A DNA stretch of 64,000 nt. Origin: Gorillibacterium timonense (GTDB lineage Bacteria; Bacillota; Bacilli; Paenibacillales; NBRC-103111). Location: assembly GCF_001457415.1 (NCBI RefSeq), contig NZ_LN881723.1:279028-343027 (forward strand), read 5' to 3'. The notes beneath the pieces are model-generated. The model saw only the letters and a program-made list of their open reading frames with translations, was not told the origin of the DNA and ran no database searches. How positions within the stretch are numbered: position 1 is the stretch's first letter; each line of letters begins with the position of its first letter. A program made the position numbers and the translations under genes. This document shows positions 17,522 through 28,060 of this stretch, piece by piece.

Positions 17522-19597
17522 CTACCACACCAGTTTGGAGAAATCGGCGAAGCTGCGGACCATCAGGGCAACGATGGAGAGAAGGCCAAGACGGTTCCTA
17601 CGAACGTCCGGGTCTTCCGCCATCACCATGACCGCCTCGAAGAAAGCGGTAATGGGAGCTTCCAGCTGGCGGAGCAGAGCGAGGGCAGCGCCAGCTTCAT
17701 TCTTGTCCAGGTGAACTTGATACGCATGCTGCATCCGGATGACGGCTTCAAACAACTCCCGTTCTGACGGCTCGGTGAATTCGTCCGGCACCACTTCGGC
17801 GCTATCCGCCTTAGCGGCGAGGTTGACGGCACGGTTGAATGATTCTACCGCTGCTTTGAAGCCGGGTTTCCGAACGGAAATGGATAGCTCATCCGCCCTT
17901 GCGACGGCGCCGGCGACGCTGTCAAAGCCGACAGCCAAGACCGCGTCTACGATATCGTATCGGATTCCCCGCTCGGAGAGCAGGTTCTTCATCCGCAGAC
18001 CGAAAAAGTCGTAAAGGGTATTACGGATGTCCCCCTCCTCGCGTTTCAACAAGTTTGCGGTTTTCAGAACATCGAGAGAAACCTCGAACAAATCTCCTAC
18101 TCCCAAGGGGAGCCGATGCTCCAGGAGAATCTGGACAATACCTGATGCCTGGCGGCGGAGAGCGTACGGATCCTGCGAGCCGGTCGGGACGATGCCGATG
18201 GAGAAGCAGCCGACGATGGTATCGATCTTGTCCGCGAGGCTGACGACGGCGCCGACTACCGTCGAAGGCACGGCATCTCCCGCATGGCGCGGTTGATAAT
18301 GCTCGTTGACGGCTTTCGCCACTTCGCCCGACTCTCCGGCTTTGCGGGCATAATCCTCGCCCATGATCCCCTGCAGTTCGGGGAATTCGTAGACCATTTG
18401 GGTAACCAAGTCAAATTTGCAGATCGAGGCGGCTCGGACGATCTCGGCAGTTTTCGCCACTTCAACCCCGATCCGCGAAGCGAGCGCTGCGGCAATGGCC
18501 GTAATCCGGCGTACCTTATCGCCCACCGTTCCGAGCTCCTCCTGAAAGACGACGGTTTCCAGCTTTTGCAGCGCGCTGTCGATGGGCATCTCTTGATCTT
18601 CTTCATAGAAGAAGCGGGCATCCGACAAGCGGGCGCGAAGCACCTTTTCATTGCCGCGGGCGACCGTATCGAGATGCTCCTTGTTGCCGTTTCGGACCGT
18701 CACGAAATGCGGCAGCAGATTCTCGCTCGCATCCAGCACCGGAAAATACCGCTGATGCTCACGCATGGAGGTGATCAGGACCTCCTTCGGAATCGTGAGG
18801 AATCCCGGATCAAACGAGCCGAACAGAACGGTCGGCGTCTCCACCAGGAACAGCACCTCCTCAAGGAGGTCTTCCTTCACCGGTATGACCCAGCCCTTAT
18901 CGGCGGCAAGCTCTGTGAGCTGCTTCATCATCAGCTCCTTGCGCTTGTCGACGTCTGCGATGACATGCTGGTCCGCAAGCGCCGCCTCATAATCGGCCGG
19001 AGATGTGATTTCAACGGATTGTCCAAGGAAGCGATGCCCGCGGGTTACGCGTCCCGCTGTCACGCCTGCGACGGACAGGTCGATCACCTCACGGCCGAAC
19101 AGAGCGACGAGCCAGCGAATCGGACGCACGAACTTCATCTCGCGGCTACCCCAGCGCATGTTCTTGGGGAAGGTCATCGTTTGAATGACCTGCATCAGTC
19201 CTTCTCCGAGCAAAGCCGCCGTTTCAACGCCCTGATGATGGCGAGTGGCATGCACGTAATCGACTCCTTGCAGCTCCTTAAAATAAAGGTCCTCCGGATT
19301 TACACCCTGACTGCGGGCGAACCCGAGGGCCGCTTTACTCCAGGCACCTTGGTCGTCGAGGGCGATTTTACGGGAAGGCCCCTTCGCCTCCACGCTCTCA
19401 TCTCGCTGCTGTTCCTCCATCTCCTTCACCCAGACAGCAAAGCGCCGCGGAGTGGCGTAGGTTTTAACGGATGCATAGCCGATTCGGGTCTCGTCAAGCC
19501 ATTTGCCGAGCCGGTCTGCCAGCTGTTCCGTCGCCGGTCGGATGAACGCGGAGGGAACCTCCTCCATTCCGATTTCGAGGAGCAGATCCTTAGCCAT
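17522..19597 (-). CDS. glyS: Glycyl-tRNA synthetase beta subunit
   Basis: GlyS is the tRNA-binding subunit of the bacterial alpha2beta2 glycyl-tRNA synthetase. The 691-residue protein begins [15 protein letters not shown], characteristic of the family, and contains the central HD-like region and the C-terminal anticodon-binding helical domain. Length is normal. Its ATG overlaps the end of glyQ by eight bases, so the subunits are translationally coupled. Expression is under the T-box leader upstream of glyQ. Confidence 0.96.
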   Translation of the reverse strand: MAKDLLLEIGMEEVPSAFIRPATEQLADRLGKWLDETRIGYASVKTYATPRRFAVWVKEMEEQQRDESVEAKGPSRKIALDDQGAWSKAALGFARSQGVNPEDLYFKELQGVDYVHATRHHQGVETAALLGEGLMQVIQTMTFPKNMRWGSREMKFVRPIRWLVALFGREVIDLSVAGVTAGRVTRGHRFLGQSVEITSPADYEAALADQHVIADVDKRKELMMKQLTELAADKGWVIPVKEDLLEEVLFLVETPTVLFGSFDPGFLTIPKEVLITSMREHQRYFPVLDASENLLPHFVTVRNGNKEHLDTVARGNEKVLRARLSDARFFYEEDQEMPIDSALQKLETVVFQEELGTVGDKVRRITAIAAALASRIGVEVAKTAEIVRAASICKFDLVTQMVYEFPELQGIMGEDYARKAGESGEVAKAVNEHYQPRHAGDAVPSTVVGAVVSLADKIDTIVGCFSIGIVPTGSQDPYALRRQASGIVQILLEHRLPLGVGDLFEVSLDVLKTANLLKREEGDIRNTLYDFFGLRMKNLLSERGIRYDIVDAVLAVGFDSVAGAVARADELSISVRKPGFKAAVESFNRAVNLAAKADSAEVVPDEFTEPSERELFEAVIRMQHAYQVHLDKNEAGAALALLRQLEAPITAFFEAVMVMAEDPDVRRNRLGLLSIVALMVRSFADFSKLVW

Positions 19598-20480
19598 GGT
19601 GCACCGTTCCTTTCTCCTTCAGCAGGGGGAAGCCGAGCCGTTCCCGCTCCTCCAGATAGGTTTGGGCGCAGCGCCTGGCCAAATTGCGAACCCGGGTAAT
19701 ATAACCGGTTCGTTCGGTGACGCTGATCGCTCCCCGAGCGTCGAGCAGGTTGAAGGTGTGCGAGCATTTCAATACATAATCGTAAGCCGGGTAGATCAGA
19801 TTCTGCTCCAAAGCGCGCTTCGCTTCCTCTTCATAGGTTTGGAACAGACGGAACAACATCGAGACGTCTGAAACCTCAAAGGTATATTTGGAGTGCTCGT
19901 ATTCCTGCTGTGTGAACACATCGCCATAAGTCACGCCTTCCGCATAGTCGAGATCGAAGACATTTTCCTTATCTTGAATATAAGAAGCCAACCGCTCCAG
20001 ACCGTACGTGATCTCAACGGCAACCGGTGCCGTATCGATGCCCCCAACCTGTTGAAAGTAGGTGAACTGAGTCACTTCCATGCCGTCCAGCCACACCTCC
20101 CAGCCGAGACCCCAGGCGCCGAGAGTCGGACCTTCCCAGTTGTCTTCGACAAACCGGATGTCATGCTCAAGCGGATTTACGCCAAGCCGCTTCAAGCTTT
20201 CCAGATAGAGCTCTTGAATGTTGTCAGGCGAGGGCTTCATGATGACTTGAAACTGATGATGCTGATAGAGGCGGTTCGGGTTTTCTCCATAACGGCCGTC
20301 TGCCGGGCGGCGGGACGGTTCCACATAAGCCACGTTCCACGGCTCCGGTCCGAGGCTGCGCAGAAAGGTGGACGGGTTGAAGGTCCCCGCTCCCTTCTCG
20401 GAGTCGTACGGCTGCATGATGATGCAGTTTTGTTCGGACCAGTACTGCTGCAGCGTCGATATGATCTGCTGAAAATACAC
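19590..20480 (-). CDS. glyQ: Glycyl-tRNA synthetase alpha subunit
   Basis: GlyQ is the catalytic class II core that activates glycine. The 296-residue protein contains [41 protein letters not shown] and [13 protein letters not shown], all diagnostic. I set the start at the GTG at 20480 ([10 protein letters not shown]) because it matches the family N-terminus and has GGAGGG six bases upstream; ATG codons at 20486 and 20498 are in frame but badly spaced. It is regulated by the T-box leader immediately upstream. Confidence 0.95.
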   Translation of the reverse strand: MYFQQIISTLQQYWSEQNCIIMQPYDSEKGAGTFNPSTFLRSLGPEPWNVAYVEPSRRPADGRYGENPNRLYQHHQFQVIMKPSPDNIQELYLESLKRLGVNPLEHDIRFVEDNWEGPTLGAWGLGWEVWLDGMEVTQFTYFQQVGGIDTAPVAVEITYGLERLASYIQDKENVFDLDYAEGVTYGDVFTQQEYEHSKYTFEVSDVSMLFRLFQTYEEEAKRALEQNLIYPAYDYVLKCSHTFNLLDARGAISVTERTGYITRVRNLARRCAQTYLEERERLGFPLLKEKGTVHHG

Positions 20481-20547
20481 GAACATCCCTCCGTCCATAA
20501 TCCAAAATGGTCGCTCATTGATACGAGGGGCGGACGGCAAGTGCGAA

Positions 20548-20800
20548 GGGCCTCCCTAAATGAGAAAAAGCCCGGCGTCTCCTATGCCGGTTACCCGTAC
20601 ATAGGGACGAGAGCTTGATGCACCCGCGGTTCCACCCTACTTGGCCCGACGCTCAAACGTCTTGCCCTCTTTTCCGTACGTACCGGCACTCCGGAATGCC
20701 TTCCCCGCGGGAGTCGTACCGGGCTTCCACCTCTCCCCGGCTCTCTAAACCGACCGATCCTGCGCGTACTTTTTTCCTTCATGATGCCGAAATTCATTCG
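20548..20800 (-). promoter_or_regulatory. T-box riboswitch leader of glyQS
   Basis: The leader senses uncharged tRNA-Gly and stops transcription when it is charged. The minus strand has the T-box core AGGGTGGAACCGCGG (around 20625-20640), AGAGAGCCGGGG in stem I, and the GTCCCTATG segment of the antiterminator. A GC-rich terminator with a T5 run lies near 20572-20590. Glycine specificity is inferred from the downstream genes; I did not assign the specifier triplet. Confidence 0.9.
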
Positions 20801-20808
20801 TATCCGAT

Positions 20809-20838
20809 ATCATATCAGACCCCAGGAAGGGTTGTCAA
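20809..20838 (-). promoter_or_regulatory. Promoter of the glyQS T-box transcript
   Basis: Minus-strand TTGACA (20833-20838), an 18-base spacer and TATGAT (20809-20814). Confidence 0.75.
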
Positions 20839-20911
20839 CACGCTTTATCGGTTGAATCATTTCAGAGAGAAGAGCCGATGATGTCTAGCGATTTGCGAGC
20901 TAGGCGCAATG

Positions 20912-21661
20912 TTAAATCCCGTACTTCTCCATCTGATCGAGAAAATCGCGGGATTTCCACTTCGTGTTCATGTGTATGTCCATGAAGGAGCGCATGATGG
21001 AGCGGATCTCCGTCTTCGTCTCCGGTGAGACCTCCGTTGCCCCTAGACGCCTGAGATCCATTCGCTGAAAAATTCGCAAAAGACGCAAAGCCTTCGGGGA
21101 CAGAGGAACGGCAGAGGGGTCTTTGGCTCGACAGCGCGGGCACAAGATCCCTCCTTGCATCATGCTGAGCATCATCTCGCCTTCCTCGCCACCGCACGAT
21201 ACGCATTCGTCCAGCTGCGGGAGGTAACCCGCCAGGGCCAGCATCTTCATCTCCATCACCGCCAAGATGATGGCCGGGTCCTTGTCTTCCTCAATCGCCT
21301 GCAGAGCGGCCTTCACCTGTTCAAACAGACTGCCGTTCGGTTCGCGCTCCGCTGTGAGTCGATCCACAAGCTCGGCTAAATAAGCCGAATATGCAGCCTT
21401 GTGCAAATCTTCTCGAAGCGGTCGATGCGGCTGAATGGAATCCCCTTGGTTCAAGGTTCCCATCTGTCCCGAACCGAAGTAAATCACGTATTCCCCGTAT
21501 GTAAAAGGCTGGGTTACGGCGGCCAACCGGCTTTTCACCTTCTTGGCGCCTCGGGCCATCACGCTGATCTTGCCCATGCGACCGGTCAAAAGCGAAAGAA
21601 TCCGGTGGCCTTCCCCGTAATCCATCGAACGGATGACGATTCCTTCCACATGCTCAAGCAC
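20912..21661 (-). CDS. recO: DNA repair protein RecO
   Basis: RecO works with RecR to load RecA on SSB-coated gaps. The 249-residue protein starts VEGIVIRSMDYGEGHRIL, the OB-fold region, followed by a helical domain and a zinc site CVSCGGEEG ... CPRC (about 152-175). A GTG start with GGGAG upstream is used. It belongs to the conserved recO-yqzL-era order and lies just upstream of the glyQS T-box. Confidence 0.95.
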   Translation of the reverse strand: MLEHVEGIVIRSMDYGEGHRILSLLTGRMGKISVMARGAKKVKSRLAAVTQPFTYGEYVIYFGSGQMGTLNQGDSIQPHRPLREDLHKAAYSAYLAELVDRLTAEREPNGSLFEQVKAALQAIEEDKDPAIILAVMEMKMLALAGYLPQLDECVSCGGEEGEMMLSMMQGGILCPRCRAKDPSAVPLSPKALRLLRIFQRMDLRRLGATEVSPETKTEIRSIMRSFMDIHMNTKWKSRDFLDQMEKYGI

Positions 21662-21711
21662 CGAATCCCACTCCCATATCCAACTTATTCGTTACCTCTT
21701 CGTTCAAGCCT

Positions 21712-21861
21712 TTAGAGGTACGGATCCGACTCAAATGGAGCGGAAGCGTCCTCCATAAGCTCTTCTTGCCTATCCTCTTGCGATTCATCGTCCTTGTATA
21801 GCAGATAAGCCTCGACATTCCCTGTATGGTGGAAATACTGCCAGTAAAACTCTTTCATCAT
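21712..21861 (-). CDS. yqzL: YqzL-family small protein
   Basis: The 49-residue product reads MMKEFYWQYFHHTGNVEAYL then an acidic tail. Length, the opening KEFYWxxF motif and the position between era and recO match YqzL of Bacillales, whose function is unknown. GGGGAGGATGGGA precedes two adjacent ATG codons; the first is annotated. Confidence 0.8.
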   Translation of the reverse strand: MMKEFYWQYFHHTGNVEAYLLYKDDESQEDRQEELMEDASAPFESDPYL

Positions 21862-22019
21862 TCCCATCCTCCCCAAAGTGAACATGATGATGTAGATAGA
21901 TAGTATTCGAATGATCCAGAGCCTTTAAACGAATTCACCCGCAGCAATTGCTGGGAGCCCAACCAGCGGTCATAACTCCCGTTCCTTTCAAAAGGTCACG
22001 TCGATCCGGCCATCCACGC

Positions 22020-22949
22020 TTATTCCTCCCGGAAGCCCAAATCGCGAAGAACGCGGTCCTGATTCCGCCAATCCTTCTTCACTTTCACCCATAGCTCGAG
22101 GAAGGTTTTGGAACCGAGCAGCGCTTCAATGTCCTTCCGCGCCAACTGGCCGATCTGTTTGAGCAAGGCACCCTGCTTGCCGATCACGATGCCCTTCTGG
22201 GAATCCCGCTCCACGAAGATCACGGCGCCGATCTTCACGAGCCCGTTCTTCTCGACGGACATGGATTCGATCGTGACCGCGATGGAATGCGGCACCTCTT
22301 CGCGGGTCAGCTGTAGAATCTTCTCGCGGATCAGCTCCGCGCAGACAAACTGCTCCGGATGATCGGTAATCTGATCGGCGGGGTAATATTGCGGGCCTTC
22401 CGGCAAATACTTGCCCACCTGCTCCAGCAGAGTATTCACGTTATTCCCGAGAAGTGCCGACACCGGAATGATCTCGGCAAAGTTATAGAGATCCTTGTAG
22501 GCCGCAATGGCCGGGAGAAGCGCCTCCGGATGCACCTGATCGATCTTGTTCAGCACCAGGATGACCGGCGTCGTTGTCGCCTTCAGACGTTCGATGATGA
22601 AGCGGTCTCCGCCGCCAAGCTCCTCCGCCGCATTGACGAGGAAGAGAATGGCGTCTACCTCTTGAAGGGTACCTTCCGCCACCTTGACCATATAGTCACC
22701 TAGCTTGGATTGCGGCTTGTGAATGCCGGGCGTATCCAGGAAAACGATCTGCTTGTCGTCCGTGGTGTAGACTCCGTGAATTTTGTTGCGGGTCGTTTGC
22801 GGCTTGTCCGACATGATCGCGACCTTTTGGCCGATCACCTGGTTCATCAGCGTGGATTTTCCGACATTCGGTCGTCCGACGATGGCGACGAAGCCGGACC
22901 GGTAAACGGGCTTTTGGGCGTGATCACGCCGGTTGTTCTCAGTTGACAT
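22020..22949 (-). CDS. era: GTPase Era
   Basis: Era binds the 3-prime end of 16S rRNA and helps 30S subunit maturation. The 309-residue protein has G1 GRPNVGKST (about 26-34), G3 [10 protein letters not shown]4 NKID, and a C-terminal KH domain with the motif [13 protein letters not shown]. The start is preceded by AAGGAGG. It lies downstream of cdd in the usual order. Confidence 0.97.
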   Translation of the reverse strand: MSTENNRRDHAQKPVYRSGFVAIVGRPNVGKSTLMNQVIGQKVAIMSDKPQTTRNKIHGVYTTDDKQIVFLDTPGIHKPQSKLGDYMVKVAEGTLQEVDAILFLVNAAEELGGGDRFIIERLKATTTPVILVLNKIDQVHPEALLPAIAAYKDLYNFAEIIPVSALLGNNVNTLLEQVGKYLPEGPQYYPADQITDHPEQFVCAELIREKILQLTREEVPHSIAVTIESMSVEKNGLVKIGAVIFVERDSQKGIVIGKQGALLKQIGQLARKDIEALLGSKTFLELWVKVKKDWRNQDRVLRDLGFREE

Positions 22950-23058
22950 GTAATCCTCCTTGGACGTTATCCTCGTATCTTGTACGTTCAGGCGTCAATT
23001 GGTTTGAAAAAGGTGCAGTGGATGCAGGGATAGGGCTCACGTTGATAACGTCCTATTC

Positions 23059-23499
23059 CTATTTAACCTGATCTTCTTCCGATGCATCATCCGGCAGCAG
23101 AAAAGCTCCGGGCAGAAGCGCTCCCACCGTTGTTTCGGTCAGGGCGCCCTTTAAATTCGTGAGATACACGGGCATATCCGGCCCGCACAGCTCGATCAAG
23201 ACTTGGCGGCAAATGCCACAGGGGGTAATCGGACCGTCTGTATCGCCTGTGACTGCGATCGCTTGAAAGCTTTGCGGAGCGTGACCATCCGCAATCGCGC
23301 GGAAGACCGCCGTCCGTTCGGCGCAGTTGGTCGGACCGAGCGCTCCGTTCTCGATATTGCAGCCGAGGTGGATGCTTCCGTCTGCAGCCAGAAGGGCACT
23401 GCCCACCTTGAACCGAGAATAAGGGGTATAGGCTCTCGCGCGAACGCGTTTCGCCTCCGCCACCAGGTGGTCTTTCATCTCTTGGGTGATCTTTGTCAT
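23059..23499 (-). CDS. cdd: Cytidine deaminase
   Basis: This enzyme salvages cytidine and deoxycytidine to uridine forms. The 146-residue homotetrameric-type enzyme has the zinc site NCAERTA (with the catalytic Glu) and PCGICRQ, plus the substrate motif CNIENGALG. It is slightly longer than the Bacillus enzyme because of an acidic tail. GGAGAGG precedes the ATG. It sits between dgkA and era as in B. subtilis. Confidence 0.96.
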   Translation of the reverse strand: MTKITQEMKDHLVAEAKRVRARAYTPYSRFKVGSALLAADGSIHLGCNIENGALGPTNCAERTAVFRAIADGHAPQSFQAIAVTGDTDGPITPCGICRQVLIELCGPDMPVYLTNLKGALTETTVGALLPGAFLLPDDASEEDQVK

Positions 23500-23521
23500 G
23501 CAAATCCTCTCCTTCCGAAGG

Positions 23522-24229
23522 TTAAAACGGCAACGATAATCGGTTCAATTCAAAAAGCAGCAGGGTGATGGCGACCCCGGATGACGCCCCGAACAAGATT
23601 CCGGGCAACGTCCGGGTCTTGCGCCGATACAGGATCAGGAGGAACAAGGCCGCCATGAAGGCAGCCAAAAAAGCGGGAAGCATCTGGGTCGAGCTGATGG
23701 CGATGAGGGTCGCAAGCGATGCGATCACTCCGGATAGCAGGCTTGGGCGCAAGAACAGCGTCCGGCCAAAGCGAGTTTCTGCCACAATGACCACCAGCAG
23801 CACGAGCAGCAGATAGATCCATACGGATTCCACCGATAGTTCGCGTCCTGGGTCGCGGGCCGCGTGGAACAGGCGTTCCACCGGCTGGAAGAACACGGCG
23901 ATCCCGACCGCAATGGCAAAGACCGCCGCAACCAAAACGGCGGCTGCAGCGGTATCCTTGGCGATCTTGGCGAGAGGGTGCCGGTTTGGCATGGCCAGAT
24001 CGACCGTCTTCTCAATCGCCGTATTGATGAGCTCGGTTACGATCACAAGCGTAATGGCGAGCAGCAAGAAGAGCAGATGGATCGGGTCGATCCGAAAAAA
24101 CACAGCCGAGATGATCACCACAAAGGTCGCGAAGAAATGGATCTTCATATTCGGCTGGGAAGAAAGGGCATACTTTACGCCTTCATAGGCGTAGTGCAGG
24201 CTGCGAAGAAAGCGCGGCCCGGATTTCAC
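23522..24229 (-). CDS. dgkA: DgkA-type undecaprenol/diacylglycerol kinase with extra membrane domain
   Basis: DgkA-type proteins in Firmicutes recycle undecaprenol to undecaprenyl phosphate for wall synthesis. Residues 1-125 form the trimeric kinase unit, with FRIDP, the active-site helix ITLVIVTELINTAIEKTVDL and HPLAKIAKDTAAAAVLVAA. The remaining 110 residues hold about four more membrane segments not present in the 120-residue B. subtilis enzyme. Their function is unclear. The GTG start overlaps the ybeY stop (GTGA), so translation is coupled. Confidence 0.85.
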   Translation of the reverse strand: MKSGPRFLRSLHYAYEGVKYALSSQPNMKIHFFATFVVIISAVFFRIDPIHLLFLLLAITLVIVTELINTAIEKTVDLAMPNRHPLAKIAKDTAAAAVLVAAVFAIAVGIAVFFQPVERLFHAARDPGRELSVESVWIYLLLVLLVVIVAETRFGRTLFLRPSLLSGVIASLATLIAISSTQMLPAFLAAFMAALFLLILYRRKTRTLPGILFGASSGVAITLLLFELNRLSLPF

Positions 24230-24750
24230 CGGATGAGCCCTGCCTTGATCAGAATCTCCTCCTGCTTGGCGAACATCTCCTTCTCTTCCTTCAGCCCTTC
24301 CTCGTGATCATATCCGATCAGATGCAGGAAGCCATGAACAAACAGGAAGCCAAGCTCGCGCTCCAGCGAATGGCCGTATTCCTCCGCTTGAGCGGATGCC
24401 CTCTCCACAGAGATGACGATGTCGCCGAGCGGTTCCTCCTCCTGGAATTCCTCCGGGGTCTCCCCGTCTTCGCCAGAAAGCTCCTCCAAATCGGAATAAT
24501 CGATTTCCGGCTCCTCCATATCCTCGTCCAGCATTGGGAAGGACAGCACATCCGTCGCCTTATCTTTTCCCCGATATTCTTCGTTCAAGCGGCGGATCTC
24601 TTCATCATCGACGAAGGTGAGCTCCACCCGGCCGTTTGCCACGCCTTCCTGTTCGCCGGCTATACGCAACAGTGCTTCTAACTGTTCACTCATTTCATCT
24701 CGGATCGGATACTTCTCCTGCTCATCCGTCCAGACCAATTGCAATGCCAT
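24226..24750 (-). CDS. ybeY: Endoribonuclease YbeY (rRNA maturation factor)
   Basis: YbeY is a zinc-dependent RNase that takes part in 16S rRNA 3-prime processing and ribosome quality control. The 174-residue protein has the zinc motif HGFLHLIGYDH (about 140-150) and an unusually acidic insert (EEPEIDYSDLEELSGED, about 80-97) before the conserved GDIVIS. The start MALQLVWTD follows AAGGAG and lies just past the pgpH stop. Confidence 0.92.
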   Translation of the reverse strand: MALQLVWTDEQEKYPIRDEMSEQLEALLRIAGEQEGVANGRVELTFVDDEEIRRLNEEYRGKDKATDVLSFPMLDEDMEEPEIDYSDLEELSGEDGETPEEFQEEEPLGDIVISVERASAQAEEYGHSLERELGFLFVHGFLHLIGYDHEEGLKEEKEMFAKQEEILIKAGLIR

Positions 24751-24754
24751 AGGA

Positions 24755-27037
24755 TCAGGCTCCTTCTTTGGATTCTTTACTTGATGTTGAGATCGTCGCC
24801 GCTTCCACTTCGTTTGGATTCTTGGTTCCGCCCTGCGGCTTCGGGAGGTCGCTCGGGTATTCAATCCGCGAGTGGAAGATGCCGAGCAAAGCCTCCTTGA
24901 GCGCCTTCGACACGGTGTCCAGCTCCTTGATGGTCAGATCGCACTCGTCGAACTGCCCGTCATCCATGCGGTCCTTGACAATCTTGCGAACCATGTTGTC
25001 GATCTGCTCGATTGTCGGTGCCTTAAGCGAGCGAACCGCCGCTTCCACACAGTCGGCGATGCCGACGATAGCGGCCTCGCGGCTTTGCGCCTTCGGTCCC
25101 GGATAGCGGTATTCCGCCTCCGTCACCGGCCGCTCCGGGTTCTCGTCCTGCTGCTTCACGGCCTTGTAATAGAAAAACTTGAGCAGGGTCGTCCCGTGAT
25201 GCTGCTCGGCGATATCTCGAATCGCTTTCGGGATATTGTATTCCAGCAGCATCTCCACCCCGTCCCGCGGATGCGCGGTAATGATGGACATGCTGAGTCC
25301 GGGATCGATATCGTCATGCGGGTTTTCCATGTTCATCTGATTCTCGATAAAATAGCTCGGCCGCTTCGTCTTGCCCAAATCATGGTAATAAGAGCCTACG
25401 CGGCAGAGCAACCCGTCGGCGCCGATGGCTTCCGCCGCCGCTTCCGACAAGTTGCCTACCATGATGCTGTGATGGTAGGTTCCCGGAGTCTCCGTCAGCA
25501 GCTTGCGGAGCAAGGGATGATTCGGGTTCGACAGCTCCACCAGCTTGAGCGGCGACAGGATGCCAAAGGCCGTCTCGAAGAATGGGATGAGACCGAAGAC
25601 AAGAATGGCTGTGATGATGCCGCTGCTGAAGGCGTAAATCAGGGAATAAAGCAGTCGATCATAATTGCCTTCCATAAACGCAAGCGACAAGACGGCTGTG
25701 CAGGCAAACAGCGAGATGATGAGGCCCGACTTCAGAATGGCCGTGCGGTTGCCGGCACGAGCGAAGGAAAACACAGCGGTCAGGCAACTCACAAGAGCGA
25801 CAAATCCAAAGCGGAAATCAAACAGCAAATCCGGATTGGTGTTAAAGACGATGGCCGACACGACGCTGAAGACGATGGACAAGGAGACAGCAATTCGGGA
25901 ATCGATCAGGATGACCGTCAGCATGACGCCCATCGCCACCGGAGCCAGATAGCCCACCATCGGAAACTCCAGATTTTGGCCGAGCGCTACAAGGCGCAAG
26001 CCCGCCACTGTCAGTACGAAGAGAATGGTCAACATCAGGAGCTGCACATTCGGACTGATCGACGCATTCGAGCTGCGCTTGACTTGCACTAGCAGAAGCA
26101 AGGTGGAGAGCAGGACGAAGATCGCCAGACCGAAGGCGGGACGATAATTCGTTTCTTTGTGTAACAAGCCGGCTTTCTCCAGCCGTTCGTACATGGCCTG
26201 GTTAATCATGTCCCCTTCCCGGACGAGCACAGCGTTGCGCTCGATATAGACCGGCTCTGTGCTCTCTCTCGCGGCGATGCGAGCCTTCTCAGTCGCTCCG
26301 GCGTCATAAAACCGGTTCGGCAAAACGCTGAACTTGGCCAGCTCCTGCACCAGCTCGCGTTGGGTATTCTTTGTGAGAGCGGAGGAATTGACCATCGCCG
26401 TCACCTTCATTCGAACGGAGGACACATCGGTGTTTCCCTCTACCATCAGCTTGCTGACGATTTCGCGAGTGACCGGTTCCATGGCTGTGAGGTCTTCCGA
26501 AGTCAGGCGAGGCAGCTTGTACAGGCCTTCCTCCGAAATGCTGTACTCCTGCTCAGTCAGCTGCTTCTTCATCTCTTCGATCAGCTTATCGTTATCTTCT
26601 CCAGGTTCGATCGCATCGACCAAGTCGGTCGCATGCTCTTCATAAACGCGCGGGATGGCCGAACGGAAATAGCTGACCTTCTCGTCGAACTTCATGTCCT
26701 GGTCCGCTACAGCGAATTCTAGCTTGTCGAACAAATCCACCACTAGCTGGTCGGTCCGCATCGAAATGGGACGGTTGACCGGGGACACCTTCTGCGCCGC
26801 TTCCTCGCGCGCCTTCTCCGTTCCGATCTCATCCTTGATTTGTTTGGGAGCGACGATCGTGACCGCGCTCACCTTATTCGGTTGAATATCATAGGTTTTG
26901 GGAACCACGTGATCCACGAGCGATACATAACTGACAAGAGCAATCAGCCCGTATAAAAAAAAGCGGATGAAGGGGCTTTGCTTCCAGCCGTTCATCCATT
27001 GCGGAGTTTTGCTTTTGGCGCCGACGTTTCGGTTCAT
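24755..27037 (-). CDS. pgpH: 7TM-HD cyclic-di-AMP phosphodiesterase (PgpH/YqfF)
   Basis: This membrane protein hydrolyses c-di-AMP. In 760 residues there is an N-terminal membrane anchor, an extracellular 7TMR-HD domain (to about 300), seven transmembrane segments (about 305-490) and a cytosolic HD domain. That domain contains HHSIMVGNL, YHDLGKTKRPSYF, HPRDGVEM and EQHHGTT, which hold the metal-binding His and Asp residues. It is conserved next to phoH in Bacillales. A GAAGGG element precedes the ATG. Confidence 0.93.
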   Translation of the reverse strand: MNRNVGAKSKTPQWMNGWKQSPFIRFFLYGLIALVSYVSLVDHVVPKTYDIQPNKVSAVTIVAPKQIKDEIGTEKAREEAAQKVSPVNRPISMRTDQLVVDLFDKLEFAVADQDMKFDEKVSYFRSAIPRVYEEHATDLVDAIEPGEDNDKLIEEMKKQLTEQEYSISEEGLYKLPRLTSEDLTAMEPVTREIVSKLMVEGNTDVSSVRMKVTAMVNSSALTKNTQRELVQELAKFSVLPNRFYDAGATEKARIAARESTEPVYIERNAVLVREGDMINQAMYERLEKAGLLHKETNYRPAFGLAIFVLLSTLLLLVQVKRSSNASISPNVQLLMLTILFVLTVAGLRLVALGQNLEFPMVGYLAPVAMGVMLTVILIDSRIAVSLSIVFSVVSAIVFNTNPDLLFDFRFGFVALVSCLTAVFSFARAGNRTAILKSGLIISLFACTAVLSLAFMEGNYDRLLYSLIYAFSSGIITAILVFGLIPFFETAFGILSPLKLVELSNPNHPLLRKLLTETPGTYHHSIMVGNLSEAAAEAIGADGLLCRVGSYYHDLGKTKRPSYFIENQMNMENPHDDIDPGLSMSIITAHPRDGVEMLLEYNIPKAIRDIAEQHHGTTLLKFFYYKAVKQQDENPERPVTEAEYRYPGPKAQSREAAIVGIADCVEAAVRSLKAPTIEQIDNMVRKIVKDRMDDGQFDECDLTIKELDTVSKALKEALLGIFHSRIEYPSDLPKPQGGTKNPNEVEAATISTSSKESKEGA

Positions 27038-27085
27038 GGAACTGGCCCTTCTTTCCGAATCCGCGTGAGTTAAGCAGCCGGATTC

Positions 27086-28060
27086 TTACGATCCTTGTTT
27101 TTCCGAATCCACGTTGTATGCCGTAATGATCTTCTGGACAAGGGTATGACGGACAACATCCTGTTCCGAAAAATAGGTAAAGCCGATCTCTTCGATGCCC
27201 CGCAAGATGCGCTCGGCTTCCACCAGACCGGATTTCTTGCCGCGGGGTAAGTCAATTTGGGTAATGTCACCCGTGATTACCATCTTCGAGCCGAAGCCGA
27301 GACGGGTGAGAAACATCTTCATCTGTTCGGGAGTCGTGTTCTGTGCTTCATCGAGGATGATGAACGAATCCTCCAGTGTGCGACCCCGCATATAGGCGAG
27401 AGGAGCGATCTCGATCAATCCCCGCTCCAGTGATTTGACCACTTGTTCGGGACCCAAGACATCGTTAAGTGCATCATACAACGGCCTCAGGTAGGGGTCA
27501 ACCTTTTCCTGGAGGTCGCCGGGCAGGAAGCCGAGGCTTTCTCCCGCCTCCACGGCTGGTCGCGTCAGCACGATTCGCTTGACTTGCCCTTCCTTCAGGG
27601 CGGAGACGGCGAGCACGACGGCTATGTAGGTTTTGCCCGTTCCAGCCGGTCCGATGCCGAAGACGATATCCGTCTTCTTGATCTGGTTCACGTATTGCTT
27701 CTGACCGATGGTCTTTATACGAATCGGCTTTCCCCGGTATGTGACCGCGATGTCGCCCTTGAAGAGCTCAAGCAGTTGGTCGGCTTTGCCCTCCTTGGCG
27801 AGTTCCATGGCGTAGACAACGTCCCGTTCGGACAGCACGTAATGGTTGCGGATGAGTTCCAGCAGCACGTGAAACAGCTGCTCCAGGGCTTGTACCTCCC
27901 GTTGAGCACCCTCCAGGGTCACTTCTTCCTCGCGGGAATAAATCTTCACGGTACTCTCCCGTTCGATCAAATGGAGAAACCGGTCTTGCGGGCCGAATAG
28001 CGCCAATCCTTCGGCCATGTTGCCGAGTGTGATCTTGGCTGTGGCGGTTTGTTGGTTCAA
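27086..28060 (-). CDS. phoH: PhoH-like ATPase (PhoL)
   Basis: This P-loop ATPase is associated with RNA metabolism; the partner ybeY lies downstream. The protein has Walker A GPAGTGKTYIA (about 138-148) and Walker B FIILDEAQNTT, then the conserved GDITQIDLP. I placed the start at a TTG (28060) that follows AGGAG, giving 324 residues that align with PhoL; an upstream TTG at 28105 adds 15 basic residues. Both are uncertain. It is the first gene of the phoH-pgpH-ybeY-dgkA-cdd-era series. Confidence 0.88.
   Translation of the reverse strand: MNQQTATAKITLGNMAEGLALFGPQDRFLHLIERESTVKIYSREEEVTLEGAQREVQALEQLFHVLLELIRNHYVLSERDVVYAMELAKEGKADQLLELFKGDIAVTYRGKPIRIKTIGQKQYVNQIKKTDIVFGIGPAGTGKTYIAVVLAVSALKEGQVKRIVLTRPAVEAGESLGFLPGDLQEKVDPYLRPLYDALNDVLGPEQVVKSLERGLIEIAPLAYMRGRTLEDSFIILDEAQNTTPEQMKMFLTRLGFGSKMVITGDITQIDLPRGKKSGLVEAERILRGIEEIGFTYFSEQDVVRHTLVQKIITAYNVDSEKQGS

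Noticed and set aside
18284..19699. A 470-codon plus-strand frame opposite glyS
   Set aside because: GlyS is unmistakable on the minus strand, and the opposite frame is rich in rare His/Arg patterns typical of antisense shadows.
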